A stretch of DNA of 12,042 nt, taken from assembly GCA_900542395.1 (NCBI GenBank), contig UQNM01000062.1, positions 1 to 12,042 on the forward strand, written 5' to 3'. The stretch is from an uncultured Eubacteriales bacterium (lineage in GTDB: Bacteria; Bacillota; Clostridia; Christensenellales; Aristaeellaceae). This document shows positions 1 through 7,686 of this stretch, one piece after another (position 1 is the first letter of the stretch; each line of letters starts with the position of its first letter). A program made the position numbers and the translations under genes. A model generated the notes under the pieces. It was not told the origin of the DNA, ran no database searches, and worked only from the letters and a program-made list of their open reading frames with translations.

Positions 1-2
1 AG

Positions 3-74
3 CAGCCGGAACAGCCGGAACAGCCGGAGCAGCCGGAGCAGCCGGAGCAGCCGGAACAGCCGGAGCAGCCGACG
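3..74 (+). repeat. 9-bp tandem repeat encoding Gln-Pro-Glu
   Basis: Seven full copies of CAGCCGGA(A/G) and one diverged copy are in frame with the surface protein. They encode a (QPE)n linker that continues off the left edge. This is probably an extended spacer before the first visible SH3b unit. Confidence 0.9.
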
Positions 75-2999
75 GTGGTTTATGCCGTCACGAACAACCA
101 GAAGGGCAACAAGACCAACAATCTGCGCGACGCGCAGAGCACAAAGGCGAACCTCATCCAAACCTATCAAAACGACGAGCTGGTGATTGTCAACAGCGTG
201 TCGGATGACGGCCTCTGGTATGATGTGACCGTCGTTCGCGACGGCAACCGCGGCTATATGCGCGATTATCTGCTGACGCAGATTTCCGAAGCGGACGCGC
301 TCAAGCGCATTGATGAGATCAACGCCGGTCAGACAACCCCGCCGAGCGAAGAGACGCAGACCCCGACGGGCGAGGAAACGCAAACCCCGACGGGCGAGGA
401 GACGCAGACCCCGACAGGCGAGGAGACGCAGACCCCGGCGGGCGAAGAGACGCAGACCCCGACGGGCGAGGAAACCCCGAAGCCCGCGCCGGAGCAGATG
501 ACTTTCCCGGCCTACGGCATCACCGTTCAGCAGGAGACGACGATCCTGCTGCGCGACGAGCCGAACGGCAAGATTCCGACGACCGGCGCGCTCAAGACGA
601 TCAACAAGCCGACCCCAGTGCGCATCGACGGCCAGAAGACCGGCGAAGGCGAGCAGGTCTGGTATCAGATCGAGAACCTGAACAACGGCGACACGGGCTA
701 TGTCGAGGCGTATAACGTGCGCATCGTCACCGAGCAGGAGGCCAAGGACGCGGTGGAAACGCCCGCCCCGACCGTTCCGCCGATTGAAACCCCGACCCCG
801 GAACCGACCGAAAAGCCCACGCCCGACCCGACCCCGGAACCCGTTCCGCAGGAGCTGACCGAGGGCGATGTGTATCACTACGGCTACAACACGGGCAGGC
901 AGGTTGCTTTGCGCGCTGAGGCAAAACAAAGCGGCAAGGAACTCACCCGTATGGAAGCCGGAACGATTATATGGGTTATTCGCCGCGAAGGCGATTGGTG
1001 TCAGGTGCGCGTCAACAGCAAAGACGGCTATATGATGGCTGAATTTGTCAAACTGATGGGCGTGGAGGAAGAAGCGGCCTATATCGCCACCCTCGACGAC
1101 CCGGAGACGCGCCCCGACCCGACGCCGACCCCGGAACCGACTGAAGAACCCACGCCGACCCCGACGGCCACGCCGGAGGCGACGCCGACCCCCGAACCGA
1201 CTGAAGAACCCACGCCGACCCCGACGGCCACGGCCGAGGCGACCGCCACGCCTGCGCCGGTGCAGCTCAGCCTGTACGCGCGCATCCTCAACGACGGCAC
1301 GCCGCTGCGCGGCAACCCGAGCAATCAGGCGTATCTGCAAAACATCCTGAACAAGGAAGAGGTCGTCTACATCTTCCAGAGCCAGTTCGCCGAGGACGGC
1401 ATGACGTGGTATCTGGTGCAGTACAGCGGCCAGTGGGGCTTTGTGCGCGCCGACCTCGTCCGCGTGATGGGCGAGCAGGAGACGGCGGAATATCTCGCCG
1501 CGCTAGAGGCCGCGCAGGCCACCCCGACCCCGCTGCCGCAGGCCACGCCGGAACCGCTCGGCCCGGACGCGACCAGCGCCTATGCCAAGCTGATTAAGGA
1601 CGCGGTGAACCTGCGCCGCACGCCGTCCGCCTCCGGCACGTCGATGGGCCGCATCCCGGTGAACACGCTGCTGCTGGTCACCGGCACGGAATACGACGGC
1701 ACGTACACCTGGTATCAGGTCAATTACAGCGGCATGGACGGCTATGTCCGCAGCGACATGTGCCAGATGCTGACCATCGCGGAGCTCCAGAAGTATCTCG
1801 CCGAGGCCGCGCGGGCCACGCCTGCCCCGAACGGCGCGACCGTCACCCCGAACAAGAACAACAACACAACCGTCACCATCAACGGCACGCCGCTTCAGGA
1901 TCTGCTGCCGACCGACAACAGTTGGTCGAGCGGCACGGGCACGGGCATGCCGAACTACGCGACGACCGCGCCGAGCACTACGCCTGACCCGAACGCCACG
2001 CCGACCCCGCAGCCCGTCGCCAACCCGGCGGCGCTGCTCAGCAGCAGCGGCAGCCTGACGGTCAGCAACGTGCCCGCCGTCAGCGAAAACGGCACGTTCA
2101 CCGTTTACGGCACGGCCGATGCGTATGCCATCGTCACGGCGACCGTCGAAGTGAAGGTCGAGCCGACGGTCACGCCGCAGCAACTGGGCTTCATCGCCTC
2201 CGCGATTGCGGAAAACGCGGCGCAGACCACCCGCAAGACGGTTGGCCAGGCCGTTGCGGACGGCGCGGGACGCTACACCATGGACGTGACCCTGCCCAAG
2301 CCGGGCGAGTACATCGTGGAGTTTGCCTCCGGCACGTCTTACGCCAACTACGGCGTGACCTATGACAACGGCGCGACGCCCGAACCGACCGCGCAGCCCA
2401 TGCCGACCGCCGAGCCCGTCAAGGAAGAGGGCGGTCTGGGCATCCTGCCGTTCATCATCGGCGGCCTGCTGGTCGTCGTCGCGGCGGCGGTCTACGGCGT
2501 GTATGTCTATCGCCGCAAGACCGAGGAAGCCGAGGAGGAAGAAGCCGACGCGGATGAGGACGAGGAGGACGAACTGCGCGCCGAGCAGCTGGAGCGCCAG
2601 CGCAGCCGCTACGCCCAGCCGCAGACCCCGCGCGCGCCGCAAGGCCCGTCGGGACAGGTGCCGAGCTACATGAAGAACACGGCGGCTCCGCAGCCGAACG
2701 TCCGCAGCACGGTCAACCCGTATAAGCCGACTGAGCCGGTCATGCCGACTGAGCCGACCATGCCGACTGAGCCGGTCATGCCGACTGAGCCGACCATGCC
2801 GACCATGCCGACCGAGCCGATTGCGCCGACCGAGCCGACCATGCCGACCGAGCCGACCGAGCCGACTGCGCCGATTGCGCCGACCGCGCCGACCATGCCG
2901 GCCGAGCCGACCGAACCGACCGAGCCGACGACGGGCGAGGCCGCTTCGGAGGCCGCGCCGCGCCGCCGCCGCCGTCCGCCGGTTGACCCGAACGCATAA
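3..2999 (+). CDS. Multi-SH3b, single-pass membrane surface protein (5' end outside window)
   Basis: The frame is open to the window edge, reading Gln-Pro-Glu repeats, so the gene is truncated at its 5' end; a GTG at 75 only falls inside the reading frame. Numbering from that GTG, five SH3b-like units (YxVxxxDGxxGYVxxD patterns) lie near residues 1-85, 142-227, 261-341, 396-482 and 499-580, separated by Pro/Thr/Glu linkers. An Ig-like beta domain follows (about 661-766). Then come one hydrophobic helix (about 788-811), a YRRK stop-transfer, an acidic stretch (about 816-835), PTEP repeats and a final Arg-rich RRRRRPP segment. If a signal peptide lies upstream, the SH3b array faces the wall, where SH3b domains commonly bind peptidoglycan or protein ligands, and the last 160 residues are cytoplasmic. 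No catalytic domain is seen in the visible part; an enzyme could lie upstream. A strong terminator ends the gene. Confidence 0.9.
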   Translation, partial: QPEQPEQPEQPEQPEQPEQPEQPTVVYAVTNNQKGNKTNNLRDAQSTKANLIQTYQNDELVIVNSVSDDGLWYDVTVVRDGNRGYMRDYLLTQISEADALKRIDEINAGQTTPPSEETQTPTGEETQTPTGEETQTPTGEETQTPAGEETQTPTGEETPKPAPEQMTFPAYGITVQQETTILLRDEPNGKIPTTGALKTINKPTPVRIDGQKTGEGEQVWYQIENLNNGDTGYVEAYNVRIVTEQEAKDAVETPAPTVPPIETPTPEPTEKPTPDPTPEPVPQELTEGDVYHYGYNTGRQVALRAEAKQSGKELTRMEAGTIIWVIRREGDWCQVRVNSKDGYMMAEFVKLMGVEEEAAYIATLDDPETRPDPTPTPEPTEEPTPTPTATPEATPTPEPTEEPTPTPTATAEATATPAPVQLSLYARILNDGTPLRGNPSNQAYLQNILNKEEVVYIFQSQFAEDGMTWYLVQYSGQWGFVRADLVRVMGEQETAEYLAALEAAQATPTPLPQATPEPLGPDATSAYAKLIKDAVNLRRTPSASGTSMGRIPVNTLLLVTGTEYDGTYTWYQVNYSGMDGYVRSDMCQMLTIAELQKYLAEAARATPAPNGATVTPNKNNNTTVTINGTPLQDLLPTDNSWSSGTGTGMPNYATTAPSTTPDPNATPTPQPVANPAALLSSSGSLTVSNVPAVSENGTFTVYGTADAYAIVTATVEVKVEPTVTPQQLGFIASAIAENAAQTTRKTVGQAVADGAGRYTMDVTLPKPGEYIVEFASGTSYANYGVTYDNGATPEPTAQPMPTAEPVKEEGGLGILPFIIGGLLVVVAAAVYGVYVYRRKTEEAEEEEADADEDEEDELRAEQLERQRSRYAQPQTPRAPQGPSGQVPSYMKNTAAPQPNVRSTVNPYKPTEPVMPTEPTMPTEPVMPTEPTMPTMPTEPIAPTEPTMPTEPTEPTAPIAPTAPTMPAEPTEPTEPTTGEAASEAAPRRRRRPPVDPNA
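348..467 (+). repeat. 24-bp tandem repeat (5 copies) encoding EETQTPxG
   Basis: Five in-frame 24-bp units encode EETQTPTG or EETQTPAG between SH3b units 1 and 2. Copies differ at only a few, mostly synonymous, positions, which points to recent expansion or gene conversion. A degenerate sixth unit (GAG GAA ACC CCG) follows. Confidence 0.92.
1122..1241 (+). repeat. 60-bp direct repeat (2 copies) in Pro/Thr linker
   Basis: Two adjacent 60-bp units encode TPTPEPTEEPTPTPTAxxEA in the linker between SH3b units 3 and 4. They are nearly identical at the DNA level, with differences near the ends of the units. The surrounding linker has the same Pro/Thr/Glu composition. Confidence 0.88.
2727..2930 (+). 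repeat. 18-bp-based repeat array encoding PTEPxM in the C-terminal tail
   Basis: Units of CCGACTGAGCCG(G/A)(T/C)CATG and degenerate derivatives encode PTEPVM, PTEPTM and PTEPIA. They lie after the membrane helix and acidic stretch, so by the positive-inside rule this Pro-rich repeat should be cytoplasmic. The 5' copies are the most uniform and the 3' copies are degenerate. Confidence 0.88.
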
Positions 3000-3012
3000 A
3001 AAACCCAATCAG

Positions 3013-3053
3013 AGCGCCGCCCGCGGCATTGAGAAAGCGGGCGGCGCTTTGTT
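3013..3053 (+). terminator. Rho-independent terminator of the SH3b gene
   Basis: A perfect 12-bp GC-rich stem (AGCGCCGCCCGC at 3013-3024, GCGGGCGGCGCT at 3037-3048) with a 12-base loop is followed by TTTGTT. It begins 14 bases after the TAA stop. The T tract is short but the stem is very strong. Confidence 0.9.
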
Positions 3054-3080
3054 GCATTATGCGCCTGTTCATGGTATCAT
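3052..3080 (+). promoter_or_regulatory. Sigma-A-like promoter for the GT-C-like/helicase unit
   Basis: TTGCAT (3052-3057) and TATCAT (3075-3080) are separated by 17 bases. The -10 box is preceded by TGG, an extended -10 pattern. It sits just after the terminator and about 50 bases before the chosen start at 3134, so transcription would begin near 3087. It is a pattern match only. Confidence 0.65.
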
Positions 3081-3133
3081 AAACATCATCATGGGGGCTT
3101 ATGCGAGAATGGCCGATTCGGAGGTTTGACGAT

Positions 3134-5422
3134 ATGAGAAAAAAGGTTCTGAGCCTGATTCTGCTGTGGGCGGCGCTGCTCGCGCTGGCGTTGATCTATA
3201 CGGACAGGGACGAGTATACGTGGCGCTACGAGGGCGACGAGCTGGCGCAGATCGTCATCCCCCGCGAGGAGGCCGACGCGCGGCAGAAGCAGGCTGACGA
3301 GGCGATGGCGCTGACGCAGCAGGACGCGCAGGCGCGCACCGACGCGGGGCTTTGGGGCAGCGAAAACGAATGGGAAGACGATTTCCTGCCCGCGCAGGGC
3401 GAAAACGGCGGCCTGAACCTGATGTGGGGCGACTATCAGGCGACGATTGAATACGAAGACGCGGCGCGCATGGATGCGCACGTCGTTTCCGCCGGGTATC
3501 AGGCGTTCATCGAAAACGGCGACGCGCACGACGAGGCGGAGGCGGAGAACATCCTTCTGCATCGGCTGAGCTTCGTCTTCCGGCTGACGGATTCCACGCC
3601 GAATCTCTATCTGGCGAGCGAAAACCCGGAGGCGATCCGCGCCGTTACGGTGCATAAGGTCGGCGCGGGCGTGCTTTCCGCCGATTTGTGCGCTTACGCG
3701 GCGCTCGTCGGCGCGGTGCTGACGGCGCTGCTCGTGCTCTCGTGGGATCAGACCGAGCGCGGCCGCAAAAACCGCCGGGATATGGCGGTGGTGCTCTGCG
3801 CGGCGGCGTTTGCCTGCATGCCGCTGCTCTGGCGCGGCGTTTACGACGGGCACGACCTGTTCTTTCACCTCAACCGCATCGAGGGCATCGCAAACGGGCT
3901 GAGAAACGGGCAGTTCCCCGTGCGCATCCACAGCTCGACGCTGCTGGGCTACGGCTATGCCGCGCCGGAATTTTACCCTGAGCTGTTCCTCTATTTCCCG
4001 GCGCTGCTGCGCAATCTGGGCGTGTCCCTGTGCGCGTGCGTTCGGGTGTTCGAGGCCTGCATCCATCTGGCGACGGCGGTTTCGTGCTACCTGTGCGTGC
4101 GCGGCATGATGAACAGCCGCCGCGTCGCCGTCGGCGCGAGCGTGCTCTATACGCTGTGCATCTATCGGCTGGTGAACGTGTACACGCGCGCGACACTGGG
4201 CGAAAGCCTGGCGATGGTCTTCTTCCCGGTGGTGATGCTGGGGCTGTACGAGGTGCTCCGCCGGGATGAAAGAAAGTGGCCGCTGCTGGCGCTGGGCATG
4301 ACGGGCGTGTGCATGAGCCACCTGCTCAGCACGATGTTCTGTGTGCTCTTCTGCGCGATTGCGGCGCTGGCGAGCGCCGGAAAGCTGCTTGCCCGGAAGC
4401 GGCGCATCCTCGCGGTGCTGGCGGCGGCGGGCGTTACGGCGCTCTGCGCGCTGTGGTTCTTCGTGCCGATGATGCAGTATACGGCGGACGGGATCAGCAC
4501 GAGCGTCGTGCTCAATTCGTCGGAATACGTGCATCGGCTGGGCAGCTTCCTCGTCGGCTTTGCGGGCGACGTGAAGGCGGACGCGCCGGAGGATTTCGCC
4601 TATACCATCGGCGTGGTGCCGGGGCTGGCGCTGCTCATCGGCTGCGCGCTGCTGCTGGCGCGGCGCTATGCGGCGGGGCGCGCCGAGATGAAGACGGAAA
4701 ACGACAGGCTGGCGCTGGGGCTGCTGGCGCTGGGCGCGCTGGCGCTGCTGCTGAGCACGGATTTCTTCCCGTGGCGCATCCTCTGTTCGATCCGGAAGCC
4801 GTTTTCCACCTTCTTCATGCAGATTCAGTTCCCGTGGCGCTTTGTCGGCATGGCCGTGCCGATGCTCAGCGCGGCGGCGGCGTGGGGCTATCTGCGCGAG
4901 GAGAGGGACGCGAAAACGGGCATGGCCGCGCTCATCGCGCTGTGCGTGGTCTTTTCGGGCTACACGATGCAGACGATGGTGCAGCGGCTGCCCGAGCTGG
5001 AAAAGGAGACCTACACCGACACGCGCATTGGCCAGTTCGAATACACCTATCCGTGCACGGAGAAGACGGCGCTCAAGGTCGGCGACGTCAGAACGAGCCA
5101 GCCGGGCGTCTGCAACGTGCTTTCTTACGAAAAGCGCGGCACGGAGCTGACCGCGACGGTGCAGCTCGAAGGCGAGGCGGCGTATATCGAGCTGCCGCTG
5201 CTGTATTACCCCGGCTATCGCGCCGAGATCGACGGTCAGGCGCAGACGGTGGCGCGCGGAACGAACAACATGGTGCGCGTCTACGGCCTGTCGTCGGGCG
5301 AGAGCGGCACGGTTCACGTCTGGTATCAGCCGCCGACGGCGTGGCTGATCGCGCAGGGCGCGAGCGCGTTGGGCGCGCTGCTGCTGGCCGCGTCGCTTCG
5401 GCGGATGCGGAGGCGCGCATGA
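3134..5422 (+). CDS. Polytopic GT-C-like membrane protein (PTPS-related/YfhO-like type)
   Basis: The protein has 762 residues and about 13-14 hydrophobic helices. A first helix (about 5-24) is followed by a roughly 160-residue extracytoplasmic region, then a polytopic core. After the third helix comes YDGHDLFFHLNRIEG (Asp238, His240, Asp241, His245) with GLRNGQFPVR and GYGYAAPEFYPELF. This pattern is typical of the '6-pyruvoyl-tetrahydropterin synthase-related' membrane family and resembles GT-C enzymes, where an acidic residue in the first external loop binds or activates a lipid-linked sugar. A C-terminal beta domain (LPLLYYPGYRAEIDGQ) resembles that of YfhO-type proteins, and a last helix follows. 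Start 3134 has GGAGG at 3120-3124; an ATG at 3101 in frame lacks a good site. A sugar-transfer role in envelope or polymer assembly is inferred and the substrate is unknown. It overlaps the helicase gene by four bases. Confidence 0.85.
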   Translation: MRKKVLSLILLWAALLALALIYTDRDEYTWRYEGDELAQIVIPREEADARQKQADEAMALTQQDAQARTDAGLWGSENEWEDDFLPAQGENGGLNLMWGDYQATIEYEDAARMDAHVVSAGYQAFIENGDAHDEAEAENILLHRLSFVFRLTDSTPNLYLASENPEAIRAVTVHKVGAGVLSADLCAYAALVGAVLTALLVLSWDQTERGRKNRRDMAVVLCAAAFACMPLLWRGVYDGHDLFFHLNRIEGIANGLRNGQFPVRIHSSTLLGYGYAAPEFYPELFLYFPALLRNLGVSLCACVRVFEACIHLATAVSCYLCVRGMMNSRRVAVGASVLYTLCIYRLVNVYTRATLGESLAMVFFPVVMLGLYEVLRRDERKWPLLALGMTGVCMSHLLSTMFCVLFCAIAALASAGKLLARKRRILAVLAAAGVTALCALWFFVPMMQYTADGISTSVVLNSSEYVHRLGSFLVGFAGDVKADAPEDFAYTIGVVPGLALLIGCALLLARRYAAGRAEMKTENDRLALGLLALGALALLLSTDFFPWRILCSIRKPFSTFFMQIQFPWRFVGMAVPMLSAAAAWGYLREERDAKTGMAALIALCVVFSGYTMQTMVQRLPELEKETYTDTRIGQFEYTYPCTEKTALKVGDVRTSQPGVCNVLSYEKRGTELTATVQLEGEAAYIELPLLYYPGYRAEIDGQAQTVARGTNNMVRVYGLSSGESGTVHVWYQPPTAWLIAQGASALGALLLAASLRRMRRRA

Positions 5423-7686
5423 CGGAATGGCGCGCGAGCGTTCGTCAGGTGGTGGAATTCAGCCTGCATGAGCGCGACCTTTCCCCGGCGGCTTTCGCCG
5501 CCAAACGCATGCGGGAGGGCGCGGCGGCGCACAAGGCGCGGCAAAGCGTGGGCGCGCGGGAGGAGACGGCCTATCAGGCGGAAAAATCGCTGAGCGCGGA
5601 TTACGCCGCCCGCGAAATCACCCTGCGCGTCACCGGGCGGGCGGACGGGCTGCTGCTCGCCGCGGACGGCGCGCGCATCGTGGAGGAAATCAAGCTGGGC
5701 ACGGCGGAAAACCCGCTCGTCCCGGCGCATCGGGCGCAGGCGGCGATGTACGGGCACATGCTCTGCCAAAAGGAGGGCTTGACCGGCGTTCGTCTGCGCA
5801 TTTTATATGTGGATGAAAACGGCGCGCCCGTTCGTCTCTATGAAGAGGAGGCGGACAGCGCGCGGCTGAAGGGCGAGTTTGAGGCGCTGTGCGCGGCCTA
5901 CTGCGCGTGGGCGGAGCGGATGCTGGCGCGGCGGCGGGCGCGGGACGCATCGCTTTTCGGCCTCGCGTTTCCCTACGGCGCGTATCGCGCGGGACAGCGG
6001 ACGTTCGCCGCGAACGTGTACGTTGCCATCCGGGAGAGAAAGCGGCTCTTCGCGCAGGCGCCGACGGGCATCGGCAAGACGATGGCCGCGCTGTATCCCG
6101 CCGCGCTGGCGCTGGGCGAAGGCAAATGCGCCCGCGTGTTGATGCTGACAGCGCGAACGACGGGCAGAAAGAGCGCGATGGATGCGCTGGCCATCCTGCG
6201 CGCGCACGGCGCAAGGCTGCTGGCCGTGGAAATCGCCGCGAAGGACAAGGTCTGCCCGATGGAAAAGCGGGACTGCCGCCCGGAGGTCTGCCCGTATGCG
6301 AAGGGATTTTACGACCGTCTGCCGGACGCGCTGGCCGAGGCGCTGACCGGCGGGGACTGGGGGCGCGCACAGCTCGACGCGCTGGCGCAGAAGCACACGC
6401 TCTGCCCGTTTGAACTGGCGCTGTCGCTGGCGCAGGAGGCGGACGTCGTTGTCTGCGATTACAATTATGTGTTCGATCCGTTCGTGGCCATCGACGCGCT
6501 GATGCAGGGCGGCGCAGCGCTGCTCATCGACGAGGCGCACCAGCTCGCGCCGCGCGTGCAGGATAACGCCTCGGCGGCGGTGAGCGTGCCGCAGCTTCGC
6601 GCGCTTCGGCGCGGCACGGGGCAGGCGCTTGGCCGAAAGCACCCGCTCTACGGGGCGCTGACGGCGGCGATGCGCGCGCTGGAGGAGGCGGCGGGGGCGG
6701 AGGAATTCGCTTCCGGGCGGCTGGAAAGGCCGCCGGAGGCGCTGGACGCGGCCATGGCGCGGCTTTTGGAAGCGGCGGACGGGGCGCTTTTGAGCGGCGC
6801 GGGAACGGAGGCGGCGGAGGCGTTTGCGCTGGCGACCTGCTGGCGCTACGCGGCGGGGCGACTCGACGCGCGCTATGCCGTGCTGACGGAGGGAACGGAA
6901 AAAACCGCGAAGATCGAATTGTTTTTGCTCTGCGCGGCGCAGGATATTCTGGAAAAGACGAAGCGGGCGCGCGGCGCGGTGTTTTTTTCCGCGACGCTCG
7001 CGCCGTTTGAGGCGGCCAAACGGATGCTCGGCAGCCTCGAAGGGGACGCTTGTCTGGCGCTGCCCTCGCCGTTTGACAAGCATCAGCTCGACGCGCGGAT
7101 TCTGCCCATCGACCTGCGCTACGCGGCGCGGGAGGCGAACGCGCCGCGGGTGGCCGAGGCGATTCGGGCGCAGCTTGCGGCGCATCCGGGCAACGCGATG
7201 GTGTTCTTTCCGTCGTATGCGTATTTGAGCCGCGTCGATGCGCTGCTGGCGGCGGAGGGCGTCCCCGGCGCGGCGATTCTGCGCGAGGCGCGCGGGCTGA
7301 CGGAGGAAGAAAAAAACGCGCTGCTGGGCGCGTTTGATAAGCGGGACGGGCGGACGGTGCTGCTGGCCGTGCTGGGCGGCGCGTTCGCGGAGGGCATTGA
7401 TCTCGCCGGGGAGCGGCTGCAAAACGTGATCGTCGTTTCGACGGGGCTGCCCCAGATGGACGCGCGGGTGCGCGCGATGCGGCGCTATCACGACGAAAAC
7501 GGCGCGGACGGCGCGTTTTTGTGCATGACCCTGCCGGGGATGGTGCGGGTGATTCAATCGGCGGGGCGGCTGATTCGCACGCAGAGCGACCACGGCGCGC
7601 TGCTGCTGATCGACAGCCGCTATCAGCGCGGGGCGGAGCGGGCGCTGCTTTCCGGCACGCTCATCGGCGACGCGCTTTCCGGCTGA
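5419..7686 (+). CDS. DinG/XPD-like Fe-S DNA helicase with N-terminal PD-(D/E)XK nuclease domain
   Basis: The protein has 755 residues. The N-terminal part carries a RecB-like nuclease signature: EGAAAH (His38), GRADG (Asp76), VEEIK (Glu90, Lys92) and HRAQAAMY (Gln107, Tyr111). The rest is a superfamily 2 XPD/DinG helicase: GQ (Gln193), Walker A APTGIGKT (Lys220), DEAH at 371-374, FFSATL (522-527), AEGIDL and QSAGRLIR (713-720). Cys279, Cys286, Cys291 and Cys329 lie between Walker A and DEAH, where XPD-family enzymes bind a 4Fe-4S cluster, and CDYNY follows at 346-350. All key residues are present, so it should be active. Likely role: ATP-driven 5'-3' unwinding with coupled cleavage in DNA repair or clearing of structured or foreign DNA (inference). 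Start ATG 5419 has GGAGG at 5409-5413 and overlaps the preceding stop as ATGA, implying translational coupling. The same frame stays open upstream to 4276, but that reads as a shadow of the membrane gene. Confidence 0.93.
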   Translation: MTEWRASVRQVVEFSLHERDLSPAAFAAKRMREGAAAHKARQSVGAREETAYQAEKSLSADYAAREITLRVTGRADGLLLAADGARIVEEIKLGTAENPLVPAHRAQAAMYGHMLCQKEGLTGVRLRILYVDENGAPVRLYEEEADSARLKGEFEALCAAYCAWAERMLARRRARDASLFGLAFPYGAYRAGQRTFAANVYVAIRERKRLFAQAPTGIGKTMAALYPAALALGEGKCARVLMLTARTTGRKSAMDALAILRAHGARLLAVEIAAKDKVCPMEKRDCRPEVCPYAKGFYDRLPDALAEALTGGDWGRAQLDALAQKHTLCPFELALSLAQEADVVVCDYNYVFDPFVAIDALMQGGAALLIDEAHQLAPRVQDNASAAVSVPQLRALRRGTGQALGRKHPLYGALTAAMRALEEAAGAEEFASGRLERPPEALDAAMARLLEAADGALLSGAGTEAAEAFALATCWRYAAGRLDARYAVLTEGTEKTAKIELFLLCAAQDILEKTKRARGAVFFSATLAPFEAAKRMLGSLEGDACLALPSPFDKHQLDARILPIDLRYAAREANAPRVAEAIRAQLAAHPGNAMVFFPSYAYLSRVDALLAAEGVPGAAILREARGLTEEEKNALLGAFDKRDGRTVLLAVLGGAFAEGIDLAGERLQNVIVVSTGLPQMDARVRAMRRYHDENGADGAFLCMTLPGMVRVIQSAGRLIRTQSDHGALLLIDSRYQRGAERALLSGTLIGDALSG

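Noticed and set aside
75..77. GTG at 75 as the true start of the first gene
   Set aside because: The frame is open upstream with Gln-Pro-Glu repeats and there is no ribosome site or signal peptide; the gene simply continues off the left edge.
348..467. CRISPR-like array from regularly spaced repeats
   Set aside because: The repeats are contiguous, without spacers, in frame and encode a protein linker.
1503..3008. 501-codon minus-strand ORF, Arg/Gly-rich
   Set aside because: It is an antisense shadow of the repeat-rich surface gene. Its composition is Arg-rich low complexity and it has no ribosome site or recognisable domain.
3089..5317. 742-codon minus-strand ORF
   Set aside because: It is antisense to the GT-C-like gene, which has clear membrane helices and motifs. 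The shadow is Arg/His/Gln-rich with no domain; high GC keeps antisense frames open.
4276..5418. Upstream extension of the helicase frame
   Set aside because: It reads Ala/Gly/Arg-rich noise inside the membrane-protein gene. The nuclease domain begins at 5419 with its own ribosome site.
5419..5950. Cas4-type iron-sulfur nuclease at the helicase N terminus
   Set aside because: The few cysteines in this region do not frame the nuclease core as in Cas4/AddB, and there are no CRISPR repeats or cas genes nearby.
5803..7593. 596-codon minus-strand ORF
   Set aside because: It is antisense to the helicase, whose motifs are complete, and its composition is Arg-rich noise.
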